Shown: positions 17,386 to 26,463, numbered from the stretch's first letter. The stretch: 64,000 nt of DNA from Bacteroidaceae bacterium (GCA_017615835.1 JAFZZI010000007.1:310001-374000), one strand, 5' to 3'. Translations and numbers: made by a program. Notes: generated by a model not told the origin, from the letters alone.

Positions 17386-18321
17386 TTAAGAATCTTTCCT
17401 TCCCAGTTCTTTCAGAAAAGTTGAAAGGGCTTTCTCGCGTGAAGAGATGAACTCTGCCGACAGTTCAGAACCTGGGATAATCGGACGGTGTTCCATCTGG
17501 GAAAGCAACTTCCTGGCCCTTTCCAGCAGAACCATATCTTCACTCTTCAAAGCGTATTCGATGAACCTTTCGAAAATATGACCGGCAGCCTGCGAAGATA
17601 CATGCAACATGTCCTCCGCATAGAACCTATAGTCCCTGAGTTCGTCAAGTACTATCTCGTAAGCAGGAAAATAGTGGGCATTGGAACAGTCGGCCAAAAT
17701 CTCTTCCACTCCCAGAAGCAACGTTGACTTGCTCAATTGGTTAGCGTGCATCCCATCAGCAGCATGTCTCACGGGGCTTACCGTAAAAATCCACTGCCGG
17801 GAAGTATCCTTTTTTACAAAAGGGACAAGTGAGTCGTAAACTTGCCTGGGGTTCAGCATATATTTTTCGAAATCCGCAGCAGGAAGTTTCAGGCAGTTTG
17901 CCACACTTTTTCCTCTTCCCTTGTGCCTGTAAACAAATGCAGTGCCCAATGTAACGACTATCCATTTTGCTCCGGCATAGAATTCACGGGATTTCAGAAG
18001 TTCAGCATTTGCATCCCGCAGAAAAGCGGAGGATGATTCTCTGGCAAAGGAAGAGTGATGGTAGAGAGAGCAATATCCGACAGGTGATTTCACCACATCT
18101 TTTTCACTCAGAAGGCAGTTCCCCTCTAACAGACGGAGACTTTCGGCAATGGAACACGGATTGAAAAGCACTCCGAAGGGGTTAACTTTTACAACCATCC
18201 ACAGACTGCGGCAACGTGATCCGATAGTGTCGGCAAAACATGACCCCAGGAACATCATACTGTCCTTGTAGCCCAGGCCGATTTCAAGCGGAGTTACATT
18301 GACCGGTGTCTGAAGTTTCAT
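17386..18321 (-). CDS. GSCFA-domain protein (SGNH-like)
   Basis: A 311-residue member of the GSCFA family, named after the motif seen here (LGSCFADTIG, about residues 26-35), where the serine is the presumed nucleophile. Other family signs are NPFGVLFNP, the TLGTAFVY strand, TVSPVRH and the late YFPAYEIVLDELRDYRFYAEDMLH block holding the possible Asp/His pair. The fold is SGNH hydrolase-like; no member has a well established reaction, and esterase or acyltransferase activity is an inference. No signal peptide is seen. Its ATG overlaps the preceding stop (ATGA), so translation is probably coupled to the nucleotidyltransferase. Confidence 0.88.
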   Translation of the reverse strand: MKLQTPVNVTPLEIGLGYKDSMMFLGSCFADTIGSRCRSLWMVVKVNPFGVLFNPCSIAESLRLLEGNCLLSEKDVVKSPVGYCSLYHHSSFARESSSAFLRDANAELLKSREFYAGAKWIVVTLGTAFVYRHKGRGKSVANCLKLPAADFEKYMLNPRQVYDSLVPFVKKDTSRQWIFTVSPVRHAADGMHANQLSKSTLLLGVEEILADCSNAHYFPAYEIVLDELRDYRFYAEDMLHVSSQAAGHIFERFIEYALKSEDMVLLERARKLLSQMEHRPIIPGSELSAEFISSREKALSTFLKELGRKDS

Positions 18322-19055
18322 TCTATTATTCCCTTATACTCTTCGCAAACTTTGCGATAAGACTCCAGATTGCCTATATCAAACCTTCTGCCCGGCATCT
18401 CCATTGCATGCACGGGAACTACCGTGCTCAACCATGCTATGAAACTCCCCGGAGCATCTGTCCCGCAGCCTGAGTCAATGCCTTTTTTTACAAGGCGGGC
18501 ATCTGCCTTTGTGTAGAAATAGAAAGGAGGACAGCACCAGTGAGACTTCGGCTTTTCAGGTTTTTCCTCCATGCTCAGCACAATGTCGTCTTTGTCTGTC
18601 TCGACAACTCCGCATTTGTGAAGGCGCTTTTCGTCCGGCTCGTAATACCGCATGATGCACGAAGTTCCGCAACCGTGTGCGTAACGGACGAACTTTTTGA
18701 GCGAGAAGTCCAGAACATTGTCGCCTGCTATCACCAGCAAGTCATCATCCATTTTCAGTGTATCTATGGCAAATAATATGTCACGCACAGCCCCAAGGCG
18801 CGTCTCGTTGGTCGATGTCCCGTCATCAACTACGGTAATTCTTACCTTCTTGCCGGCAGCCCATTCTTCAAAGTGCCGTGCAAACTTGTGATTGCTGATT
18901 ATTATGTATTCGTCTACCAGACCTGCACCGTCAATGTCGTCAATCAGCCAGTCGAGAATAGTCTTGTCGCCTACTTTGAGAAGCGGTTTCGGAAAGTTCT
19001 CCGTCAGGGGATAGAGGCGTGTTGCGTAACCTGCCGCCAAAATCAGACATTTCAT
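18318..19055 (-). CDS. Sugar-1-phosphate nucleotidyltransferase
   Basis: A 245-residue nucleotidyltransferase of the RmlA/GlmU class. The NTP-binding loop is LILAAGYATRLYPLTENFPKPLL at the N-terminus; GDNVLDF near 106 carries the metal-binding aspartate and DIGNLESY closes the C-terminus. It has no hexapeptide acyltransferase domain. The start at 19055 overlaps the stop of the kinase gene as ATGA, and its own stop overlaps the GSCFA start the same way, so kinase, nucleotidyltransferase and GSCFA protein should be made together. The natural reading is that the kinase makes a sugar-1-phosphate that this enzyme activates; inositol-1-phosphate from the last gene is a second candidate substrate. 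Confidence 0.85.
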   Translation of the reverse strand: MKCLILAAGYATRLYPLTENFPKPLLKVGDKTILDWLIDDIDGAGLVDEYIIISNHKFARHFEEWAAGKKVRITVVDDGTSTNETRLGAVRDILFAIDTLKMDDDLLVIAGDNVLDFSLKKFVRYAHGCGTSCIMRYYEPDEKRLHKCGVVETDKDDIVLSMEEKPEKPKSHWCCPPFYFYTKADARLVKKGIDSGCGTDAPGSFIAWLSTVVPVHAMEMPGRRFDIGNLESYRKVCEEYKGIIE

Positions 19056-20224
19056 AGTTTTACACCATCTGCAGAGTGGCAAATAACAACCTGGTATTTG
19101 CCTTCCAGTTCGGGGAATGCCTTCAAGTATTTCCTCGTCACTATTTCGTTTATGCTTTCTCTGTAATTCGGGTCAGTCAGTGCCATGCAACAGCCTTTGA
19201 AACCGGCTCCGCTGAATCTGCCGCCGTAGATTCCTTCCGTTTCACACATAATGTCATAAAGTGTTTTCAGTTCGGGAGAACCGGTTTCCCAATTATATAC
19301 GGAGGAGTATCCGCTGGCAAAGCTGAGCCTGCCATATTCCTCAAGGTCTCCCCTGCGCCACGCCTCAGCACCTGCCACAACCCTCTCCTGTTCAGTGTAC
19401 CAGTGTTCTGCCCTTTTGCGCCAGTTGTCGGGCAGACGGTCCTTGAACTCGTCGTAGACATTGCGGGGAACATCCCGGAAATATGTCTCGCTGTACTTGC
19501 CGTACTCCATTCCCGCGTATGCCATCAGCGCATAGGCTGCACTGCGGCATTCGTCAACCCTCATGTTGAACTTGCTGCCGGCAAGAGTGCGCTCAACGCC
19601 GCTGAAGAATATTGTAATGTCATAAGGCTTCATTGCAGGCGAAGTCGGTATCAGTTCGTAGGTGTCGTCCTTTGTGTCAAGGTACAGCAAATGATCCTTT
19701 TTGGAATACATCTCACAGCTCTGATCCAGTTTGCCGCTGCTTACGCCGACATACTTGTTCTCCGATGCCATTGCAATAGTAATCATCTCAAGCGGAGTAA
19801 GCCTGATACTGTTAACCCTGCACAGGGCTGCCAGATATACCAGACATACAGCAGCCGATGAGGACAGGCCACCTATGGGCAGGGTTCCTTCAATCACACC
19901 CGAAATACCGGTGGAAAGAGTGTATCTTTGGGCAAGGGCAATTGTTACTCCGCGAAGATAATCTGCCCAGTCATTCTGTTTTACGTCAGCAACCTCACGT
20001 ATATGGAACTGGGCACGCTTGTCAAACTGGAGTGACATGAGTTCAATAACACCGTTCTGTTTCGGACTGTAGGCAAAGTAAATGCCTTTGTCTATTGCAA
20101 GTCCGGTTATGCGGCCCAACTGATGGTCAACATGAGCTCCTATAGGACATATCCGGTAAGGACAGAAAGCCACACCTTCCGGCAGCTTGCGGTAAACCTC
20201 GTAAAATTTCTCTTCACACTTCAT
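19052..20224 (-). CDS. Galacturonokinase-like GHMP sugar kinase
   Basis: A 390-residue GHMP kinase (ATG at 20224; the open frame extends upstream into lpdA). It is galactokinase-like, with PYRICPIGAHVDHQ near residue 19 in place of PGRVNLIGEHTDY, the ATP loop GGLSSSAAVCLVYLAAL and a C-terminal GRFSGAGFKGCC. From memory, PYRICP(I/L)GAH(V/I)DHQ, the RAEHW/RAEHY helix and the GARFSGAGF(K/R)GCC motif are the marks of plant galacturonic acid kinase rather than of GalK. A role in making a uronic-acid or related sugar-1-phosphate is therefore more likely than galactose catabolism, and no galT or galE is near. It starts 22 bases after lpdA. Confidence 0.82.
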   Translation of the reverse strand: MKCEEKFYEVYRKLPEGVAFCPYRICPIGAHVDHQLGRITGLAIDKGIYFAYSPKQNGVIELMSLQFDKRAQFHIREVADVKQNDWADYLRGVTIALAQRYTLSTGISGVIEGTLPIGGLSSSAAVCLVYLAALCRVNSIRLTPLEMITIAMASENKYVGVSSGKLDQSCEMYSKKDHLLYLDTKDDTYELIPTSPAMKPYDITIFFSGVERTLAGSKFNMRVDECRSAAYALMAYAGMEYGKYSETYFRDVPRNVYDEFKDRLPDNWRKRAEHWYTEQERVVAGAEAWRRGDLEEYGRLSFASGYSSVYNWETGSPELKTLYDIMCETEGIYGGRFSGAGFKGCCMALTDPNYRESINEIVTRKYLKAFPELEGKYQVVICHSADGVKL

Positions 20225-20246
20225 GATTTGTGTAACAGTTTTTAGT

Positions 20247-21545
20247 TCATTGATGGAAAGCTGACTGCAGTACCTCGCTAAGTGAAGGATGGGCGTGAAT
20301 AACATCGCGCATTCCGTCTGTTTTCAGGCCGCATTTCATTGCAACTGCCATCTCATGAACAAGGTCGGAGGAATGGGCTCCCATCAGATGACAGCCCAGT
20401 ATTTCTCCGGAAACGGCCGACGTTATTATCTTACAGTAGCCGTCAGTCTCGTCCATAGAGACGGCTTTGCCATTTGCGCGATAGAACGATTTAAGGCACT
20501 TTATATCGATACCCCTTTCGCGACACTCTTTTTCGGTAAGTCCGACTGCAGCGGCCTCGGGTATGGTGAATACTGCTGCAGGAACGAGATCGTAGCGTAT
20601 TGAGTCTTTTCTTCCCTCTATGTGGTTTAGAGCACGACGCCCTTGAAAAACAGCAACATGGGCCAGCATCATTCCTCCGGTAACGTCGCCTATGGCGTAG
20701 ATGCCGGGAACCGAAGTCTGACAATTGGAATCAATCTTAATGCCCTTACCGGTATATTCTATGCCGGCGGCTTCAAGGTTCAGGCCTTCGGTTAACGGCT
20801 TGCGCCCTACTGCCATCAGAACCCGGTCGGCTTCTGTGGATAACTGCTTCCCCTTTTTGACATATGTCACCATATGACCGTCTATGGTTGTCACCTGTGC
20901 TTGTGTCTCGACAGTTATACCCCTGCGCGAGAGCGACTGTCTCAGGCGTTTTGCCATGTCGTCATCGAAGCGGGGCAATATTTCCGGGCAGAACTCCAGC
21001 ACTGTTACCTCGGAGCCGAAACTGCGGAAAATGGAGGCGAATTCCAGTCCAATGACTCCGCCTCCAATTACGCAGAGGCGTTCGGGTATGATAGTCAGGT
21101 TAAGCATTTCGCGGGATGTGAGTGTGCTGTCTGCACCGGGAACAGGCAGTGTCGAACTGACAGAGCCCGTAGCTATTATTATGCGGTCAGCCGTATATTC
21201 AGTCCCGTTGCAGACGACGGTCCGGTCGTCTTTGAAGGATGCTTTCCCGCAAACTACCGTTACATTTCGGAGCAATGATTCTATTCCACTGCGAAGTCTT
21301 GTCACCACCTCTTCCTTGCGGGAAACCATGCTCCCAAAGTCAAGGGAAGCCTCAAAACCCGCCTTGCGACTACTCTCTGCCAACTCTGCGTAGTGACAGA
21401 AGGTCTTGGTGGGAATGCATCCTTCATTCAGACATGTGCCACCGAGAGGACCTTCGCTTATAAGCGTAACCTCCATTCCCTGTTTCGCGCCCTCGACAGC
21501 GGTCTCATATCCGCCAGGGCCGGCTCCTATTATCAGCAGTCGCAT
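20247..21545 (-). CDS. lpdA: Dihydrolipoyl dehydrogenase (glycine cleavage L protein)
   Basis: FAD-linked disulfide reductase, 432 residues, slightly short for the family (about 460) but complete. FAD loop GAGPGG at 7-12; redox disulfide C38/C43 in GGTCLNEGCIP; NAD domain VIGGGVIGLEFAS; and the C-terminal HAHPSLSE active-site His/Glu. It reoxidises the lipoyl arm of GcvH. The gene overlaps gcvPB by 13 bases, which ties it to the glycine cleavage system rather than to a 2-oxoacid dehydrogenase, none of which is nearby. Confidence 0.94.
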   Translation of the reverse strand: MRLLIIGAGPGGYETAVEGAKQGMEVTLISEGPLGGTCLNEGCIPTKTFCHYAELAESSRKAGFEASLDFGSMVSRKEEVVTRLRSGIESLLRNVTVVCGKASFKDDRTVVCNGTEYTADRIIIATGSVSSTLPVPGADSTLTSREMLNLTIIPERLCVIGGGVIGLEFASIFRSFGSEVTVLEFCPEILPRFDDDMAKRLRQSLSRRGITVETQAQVTTIDGHMVTYVKKGKQLSTEADRVLMAVGRKPLTEGLNLEAAGIEYTGKGIKIDSNCQTSVPGIYAIGDVTGGMMLAHVAVFQGRRALNHIEGRKDSIRYDLVPAAVFTIPEAAAVGLTEKECRERGIDIKCLKSFYRANGKAVSMDETDGYCKIITSAVSGEILGCHLMGAHSSDLVHEMAVAMKCGLKTDGMRDVIHAHPSLSEVLQSAFHQ

Positions 21546-22948
21546 CCGTCCTGATATTTGAGTATCGGATTGCGGGCAGCCAAAGTCTCGTCCGGTCTTC
21601 CAATGGGAGTGTTGTGCGGGGCACCGTGAAGAATGTCGGGATTGGCAGCTGCTTCACCGGCAATAGTGCGCATGACTTCAATGAATCCGTCAAGTGTTTC
21701 TTTCGATTCAGTCTCAGTCGGTTCAATCATAATCGACTGATGGAACAGCAGCGGGAAGTATATTGTAGGGGCATGATAGCCATAGTCCAGCAGACGCTTG
21801 GCCACGTCAAGTGTAGTAGCACCCTCTTTTCCCTCACCGGAACCGTCATTCACCAGTCCGTCAAACACGAATTCATGCTTGCATATGCTACTGACAGGCA
21901 GTTTGTAGAGATCCTTCAGCGACTCTTTAATATAGTTGGCACCGAGGGTTGCAAGTTTGCCGCACATTCCTACATTCTGCTTTCCAAGCATCAGTATGTA
22001 AGCGTATGCCCGGAGAATTACACCGAAATTTCCATGGAACCCCGAAACACATAAATCCAGGAAAGGTACCAGTCTGGCGCAGACTCCGACAGGTCCGCTG
22101 CCGGGACCGCCGCCTCCATGTGGTGTAGAGAATGACTTGTGCAGGTTCAGGTGCATTACGTCGAATCCCATGTCTCCAGGGCGTACCATTCCAATCAGGG
22201 GGTTCATGTTGGCTCCGTCGTAGTAAAGCAGACCGCCGGCCTCATGTACAAGTTCGGCTATGCGTCGAATGTCTTTTTCGAACAGACCGAGAGTGTTGGG
22301 GTTCGTCATCATGATTCCGGCAATGGTATCGTCAAGCAACGGCTTGAGGTCATTGACATCTACCAGTCCGTCCGCGTTTGATTTTACTTCAACAATTTCA
22401 AGCCCGCACACTGCCGCACTTGCAGGATTTGTGCCGTGAGCGCTGTCGGGAACTATTATGCGGGTACGTTTAAGGTCACCTCTGGAAATGTGGTACTCGC
22501 GGATTATCATCAACCCTGTCAACTCTCCGTGTGCACCGGCACAGGGCCTGAAAGTGAAGTGCTTCATTCCCGTGATAGCGGCCAAAGCGCGGTCCATGCC
22601 TTCATAGACAGCTTTCGCTCCAGGTGTCGTCCACTCTGCCTGAAGGGGATGTAACCCCTGGAAAGCGGGCATCGAAGCTATTTCCTCGTTGATTTTCGGA
22701 TTGTACTTCATAGTACAGCTGCCCAAAGGGTAGAAGCCTGTATCAACACCGAAGTTCATTTGCGACAGGTTGGTATAGTGGCGGACAACATCCAATTCGC
22801 TCACTTCCGGCAATGCCGGTGCTGAAGAACGTCTCAGAACGGCTGGCAGAGTTTCTGTGCCGATGCTGTCAGAGGAGGATGCAGGCAGTGAAAAACCTGT
22901 ACGTCCCTTCCTTGACAGTTCAAAAATCAGTTTATCGTAATATTTCAT
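21533..22948 (-). CDS. gcvPB: Glycine dehydrogenase (decarboxylating) subunit 2
   Basis: The 471-residue PLP-binding half of the P protein. The Schiff-base lysine lies in LNLHKSFSTPHGGGGPGSGP, and LGSCTMKYNPKIN is the usual N-terminal family block. With GcvPA it decarboxylates glycine and passes the aminomethyl group to lipoyl-GcvH. It starts 4 bases after gcvPA ends and overlaps lpdA. The frame is intact, and the split into two genes is the form also found in Gram-positives, Thermotoga and archaea rather than a frameshift: both halves have good starts and ends. Confidence 0.95.
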   Translation of the reverse strand: MKYYDKLIFELSRKGRTGFSLPASSSDSIGTETLPAVLRRSSAPALPEVSELDVVRHYTNLSQMNFGVDTGFYPLGSCTMKYNPKINEEIASMPAFQGLHPLQAEWTTPGAKAVYEGMDRALAAITGMKHFTFRPCAGAHGELTGLMIIREYHISRGDLKRTRIIVPDSAHGTNPASAAVCGLEIVEVKSNADGLVDVNDLKPLLDDTIAGIMMTNPNTLGLFEKDIRRIAELVHEAGGLLYYDGANMNPLIGMVRPGDMGFDVMHLNLHKSFSTPHGGGGPGSGPVGVCARLVPFLDLCVSGFHGNFGVILRAYAYILMLGKQNVGMCGKLATLGANYIKESLKDLYKLPVSSICKHEFVFDGLVNDGSGEGKEGATTLDVAKRLLDYGYHAPTIYFPLLFHQSIMIEPTETESKETLDGFIEVMRTIAGEAAANPDILHGAPHNTPIGRPDETLAARNPILKYQDGCDC

Positions 22949-22952
22949 GACA

Positions 22953-24278
22953 CTATCCGTTTATCGTTGCGACCAGTCTGTCTATCTCTTCCTTTGTACG
23001 TTTCTCTGTAACACAGAAGCTTACATACCCGTCTTCTGTTTCAAGGGCGCCGAAGAACCCTGCATCATACAGTCTCTTCTGCAGCCCGGATACAGAAGTC
23101 AGAGGTTCCATGACAAACTCCTTCAGGAACGGGGCTCCGGGGAACACCTCTCTGAACTTTCCTGTCTTGAGCAGTTCGTTGTAAAGGTAGTGAGAACGCT
23201 CGAAGCATATATCGTTCAGCCGCTTCATACCTTCCGGCCCCATCAGCGACATATAGACGGTTACCCATAGTGCCATCAGACTCTCGTTCGAACAGATGTT
23301 GCTTGTGGCCTTTTCGCGGCGTATGTGTTGTTCGCGGGCCTGAAGTGTCAGGACAAACGACCGGCGTCCTGCTGCATCCTTGGTCTGACCCACTATACGG
23401 CCGGGCAGTTTGCGCATATATTCTTTGCGGCAAGACATGAAACCGACGTAAGGTCCTCCATAGCAGAGAGGAATACCCAAGGACTGACCGTCACCCACTG
23501 CAACGTCTGCGCCCCATTCAGACGGGGTTCTGAGAACAGAAAGTGTCGAAGGATCACAGTAAAGCACGAACATTGCCTTTGCCTCGTGTATCATGTCGGC
23601 AAAACCGGTCAGATTCTCGATTATTCCGTATCGGTTGACAGAGGGTACCAGAACACCGGCTACATCGCCGCTGCAAAGCAACTCTTTCAGACCGTCTGCC
23701 GAGGTCTGGCCGGACAGGGTTTCGATGTAGGCTGTCTTTATCCCGTAATAGCGCGAATAGGTTTCCACTACTCTGCGGACATGCGGCAGCAGGGTCTTTG
23801 AGAGAAGGACGGTGCCTTTCTTTCTGCCCGATACTACTGCCATGCGCATTGCTTCGGCCGCGGCTGTAGGTCCGTCATACATTGAGGCGTTGCTGACATC
23901 CATGCCGGTCAGTGTGCAGATCATACTCTGATACTCAAAAATGTATCGGAGTGTACCTTGAGATATTTCGCACTGGTAAGGAGTGTAAGCGGTGAGAAAC
24001 TCAGAACGCTGAGTGATGTAGGGAATTACACTTGGGGTGTAGTGGTCGTAGGCGCCTGATCCGGCAAAAACCGTCAGTCTGGGGTTCCTGGAAGCCAGAT
24101 CTTCGAAGAAGGATCGCACCTCTTGCTCAGTCATGGCATCCTGCAGGTCGTATTCGCCCTTATAGATGTAATCCGCAGGGACGTCGGCATAGAGGTCGTC
24201 CAGTGAAGAAACGCCTATGCGGTTCAGCATAAGCCGGATGTCCTCGTCTGTTTGCGGGAAATAGGGAAAACCAGCCAT
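22953..24278 (-). CDS. gcvPA: Glycine dehydrogenase (decarboxylating) subunit 1
   Basis: The 441-residue N-terminal half of the split P protein (start FPYFPQTDEDIRLML). Family blocks include the PYTPYQCEISQGTLR-like TAYTPYQCEISQGTL, the YDGPTAAAEAM stretch and the C-terminal LTLQAREQHIRREKATSNIC. The ATG at 24278 shares one base with the gcvH stop (TGATG), so translation is probably coupled; a GTG one codon upstream is also possible. It forms the heterotetramer with GcvPB. Confidence 0.94.
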   Translation of the reverse strand: MAGFPYFPQTDEDIRLMLNRIGVSSLDDLYADVPADYIYKGEYDLQDAMTEQEVRSFFEDLASRNPRLTVFAGSGAYDHYTPSVIPYITQRSEFLTAYTPYQCEISQGTLRYIFEYQSMICTLTGMDVSNASMYDGPTAAAEAMRMAVVSGRKKGTVLLSKTLLPHVRRVVETYSRYYGIKTAYIETLSGQTSADGLKELLCSGDVAGVLVPSVNRYGIIENLTGFADMIHEAKAMFVLYCDPSTLSVLRTPSEWGADVAVGDGQSLGIPLCYGGPYVGFMSCRKEYMRKLPGRIVGQTKDAAGRRSFVLTLQAREQHIRREKATSNICSNESLMALWVTVYMSLMGPEGMKRLNDICFERSHYLYNELLKTGKFREVFPGAPFLKEFVMEPLTSVSGLQKRLYDAGFFGALETEDGYVSFCVTEKRTKEEIDRLVATING

Positions 24279-24658
24279 CACTTCTCTGTCAGAGCCTTAT
24301 ATGCAGAAGCGTCCATCAGAGATTCAAGTTCCGAAGGATTGCTCATCTCTATTTTGATTATCCAGTTGGCGAAGGCGTCACTGTTGACCAGTTCAGGACT
24401 GTCAACGACGGCATTGTTAACCTCAATTACGACACCTGAAACAGGGCAGAAGAGGTCGCTGCTGGCCTTTACGCTCTCAAGGGCTCCGAATTCCTCTCCT
24501 TTTTCCAGTTCGTCATCTACCTCGGGACAGTCGATATATGTAATGTCTCCCATCTCTTTTTGGGCAAAATCGGTTACTCCTATGACGGCAACATTACCTT
24601 CAACCCTTACCCACTCGTGGGTTTCGCTGTACTTCAGTCCTTCAATAATCTTGTTCAT
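24278..24658 (-). CDS. gcvH: Glycine cleavage system H protein
   Basis: A 126-residue lipoyl carrier. The lipoylated lysine is in ALESVKASSD (around residue 64), in the position of the conserved ESVKAASD motif. The protein shuttles the aminomethyl group from the P to the T protein. It lies 7 bases after gcvT and directly before gcvPA; the lipoate ligase at the head of the same operon could modify it. Confidence 0.96.
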   Translation of the reverse strand: MNKIIEGLKYSETHEWVRVEGNVAVIGVTDFAQKEMGDITYIDCPEVDDELEKGEEFGALESVKASSDLFCPVSGVVIEVNNAVVDSPELVNSDAFANWIIKIEMSNPSELESLMDASAYKALTEK

Positions 24659-24665
24659 CTCGTTA

Positions 24666-25769
24666 TTATTTTTTGTAGTTTGTCTGATAAAACCGTTTTT
24701 TCACAACAATTCCCGGGAAGGTTTTTTTGCGGATTCTTATCCACAGAGGAGTTCCTAATGCGGAATATTGGGTAGCGACAAGTGCGAAACAGATGCTCTT
24801 GTCAAGCGATATGCTGTGATAACCCGTGGTTACCTCACCCACAACGGTACCGTCCTCAAGTTCAACGGAATAACCGTGGCGAGGGATGGCACGGTCTGCA
24901 ATCTCTATTCCCACAAGTTTTTTAAGGGTTCCGCTGTTTTTTTGGACTGTCAGGGCTTCCTTGCCTATGAACTCCTCCTTATCCAGTTTGCAGAACGTTC
25001 CCAGACCTGCTTCGATGGGTGTGATATTGGCGGAAAGTTCATCCCCGTAAAGAGGAAGCCCGGCCTCAAAGCGCAGCGTGTCGCGACAACCGAGTCCGCA
25101 GGGTTCCACACCGGCCTCCAGGAGTCTGTTCCAAAGAGACACAGTGTCTTCGGGTGTGGCGTACAGTTCAAAACCGTCCTCTCCCGTATAGCCTGTGCGG
25201 CTTACAATCATGCGGTTTGAGTTCCATTCCGATTCTTCATACTCGTAGAATCCGAGGTCGGCAGCACCGTCCAGTCCGAGAATACCGGTCATGATGTTCT
25301 CTGCCTCAGGGCCTTGGATTGCAATCTGTCCCCAGCGTTCCGAGGCATTGTCCAAAGTCACGTCGAATCCCTCGCTGTTCTTCTGCATCCACTCGAAATC
25401 CTTGTCAATGTTTGCTGCATTTATTACCAGAAGGAAACTTCCAGGCTCAAACAGACGGTACACCAGCAGATCGTCAACTACGCCTCCATCGGGGTAGAGC
25501 ATCATTCCGTAAAGGATCTTGCCGGGTTTGTATCCACGCAACTCGTTTGTGAAAATGTGGTTCACGTATTTTTCGGCGTCCGGTCCGCTGACGAAGACCT
25601 CGCCCATGTGGCTCACATCGAACATTCCTGCTTTTTTTCTTACCGCCAGATGCTCAGGTGTTATGCCCTTGTACTGGATTGGCATCTCAAATCCTGCGAA
25701 AGGACTCATCTGTGCCCCGAGGGCCAGATGGCTGTCGTACAGACAGGTTCTTTTAAACTCTTCTGCCAT
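24666..25769 (-). CDS. gcvT: Aminomethyltransferase (glycine cleavage T protein)
   Basis: 367 residues, normal length. Opens with CLYDSHLALGAQMSPFAGFEMP, with MFDVSHMGE following; YTGEDGFELY and GCRDTLRFEAGLPLYG are the folate-binding and catalytic landmarks. The enzyme releases ammonia and moves the methylene group to tetrahydrofolate. Its start overlaps the end of the lipoate ligase by 17 bases. Confidence 0.96.
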   Translation of the reverse strand: MAEEFKRTCLYDSHLALGAQMSPFAGFEMPIQYKGITPEHLAVRKKAGMFDVSHMGEVFVSGPDAEKYVNHIFTNELRGYKPGKILYGMMLYPDGGVVDDLLVYRLFEPGSFLLVINAANIDKDFEWMQKNSEGFDVTLDNASERWGQIAIQGPEAENIMTGILGLDGAADLGFYEYEESEWNSNRMIVSRTGYTGEDGFELYATPEDTVSLWNRLLEAGVEPCGLGCRDTLRFEAGLPLYGDELSANITPIEAGLGTFCKLDKEEFIGKEALTVQKNSGTLKKLVGIEIADRAIPRHGYSVELEDGTVVGEVTTGYHSISLDKSICFALVATQYSALGTPLWIRIRKKTFPGIVVKKRFYQTNYKK

Positions 25770-26463
25770 ATCTTATGAAATTGTCGTCCAGATATCCCTG
25801 CTCAATTCCGGCTATCTGCCCTAGGGCCATATCGGAAAGAACCTCTTCTCTTCTGCAAAAATAGTGAATAATATTGAGTTTTACATCCTCAAGCGACAAC
25901 TCCAGTCCAAGTTCCTTCAGATTGGCCACACGCTGCCTTACCGACTTGATTCCCTTGCTGTCCAGTTTTGTTGAGGAGGGTGTTATTGCCCGCTCCATCT
26001 GCCCGAAGTCTGTGTCGTAAAGAAGTGTGCCATGAACTATGCAGCCCTGGTTTGTGGCATAGCATGCATTGCCCGAAACCTTGCGCCCGTCCACAAGTAC
26101 ATCGTTATTTGCTGTTGTCACGGCGTCGAACCCCATTTCCCGAAGTACTGTGGCCAACTTTTCAAGATAATCCATGAAAACCTCCTCCACGTCGGTACGG
26201 GAAGTGATGTAAGAAATCATCAGGTTTCCCCAATCTGCATAGACACAGCCGCCACCGCTCTTCCTCCTGTACATTTCTATGCCCTGTGTGAGACAATAGG
26301 GAACGTTCACTTCGGCCTCCATGTCCTGGTTGCGTCCGAAAATCACCGTTGGTCCCACACTCCACAAAAACAATGACTCAGGAGCATTCCGGACGGCCCA
26401 TTCTTCGGCCGCCAGATAGAAAACCAGGCGCCGGAAGCCTCCATGAATTAAAAGGTTGGTCAT
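25753..26463 (-). CDS. Lipoate-protein ligase family protein
   Basis: A 236-residue protein of the LplA/biotinyl-ligase fold. Landmarks are FGRNQDMEAEVN (about 37-48), the RKSGGGCVYADWGN substrate loop from 67 and the VSGNACY motif. It is shorter than E. coli LplA and lacks most of the C-terminal accessory domain, as in LplJ or LipM-like enzymes, so it may be a ligase using free lipoate or an amidotransferase. First gene of the glycine cleavage run, with the promoter 41 bases upstream; GcvH is the likely target. Confidence 0.88.
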   Translation of the reverse strand: MTNLLIHGGFRRLVFYLAAEEWAVRNAPESLFLWSVGPTVIFGRNQDMEAEVNVPYCLTQGIEMYRRKSGGGCVYADWGNLMISYITSRTDVEEVFMDYLEKLATVLREMGFDAVTTANNDVLVDGRKVSGNACYATNQGCIVHGTLLYDTDFGQMERAITPSSTKLDSKGIKSVRQRVANLKELGLELSLEDVKLNIIHYFCRREEVLSDMALGQIAGIEQGYLDDNFIRYGRRV

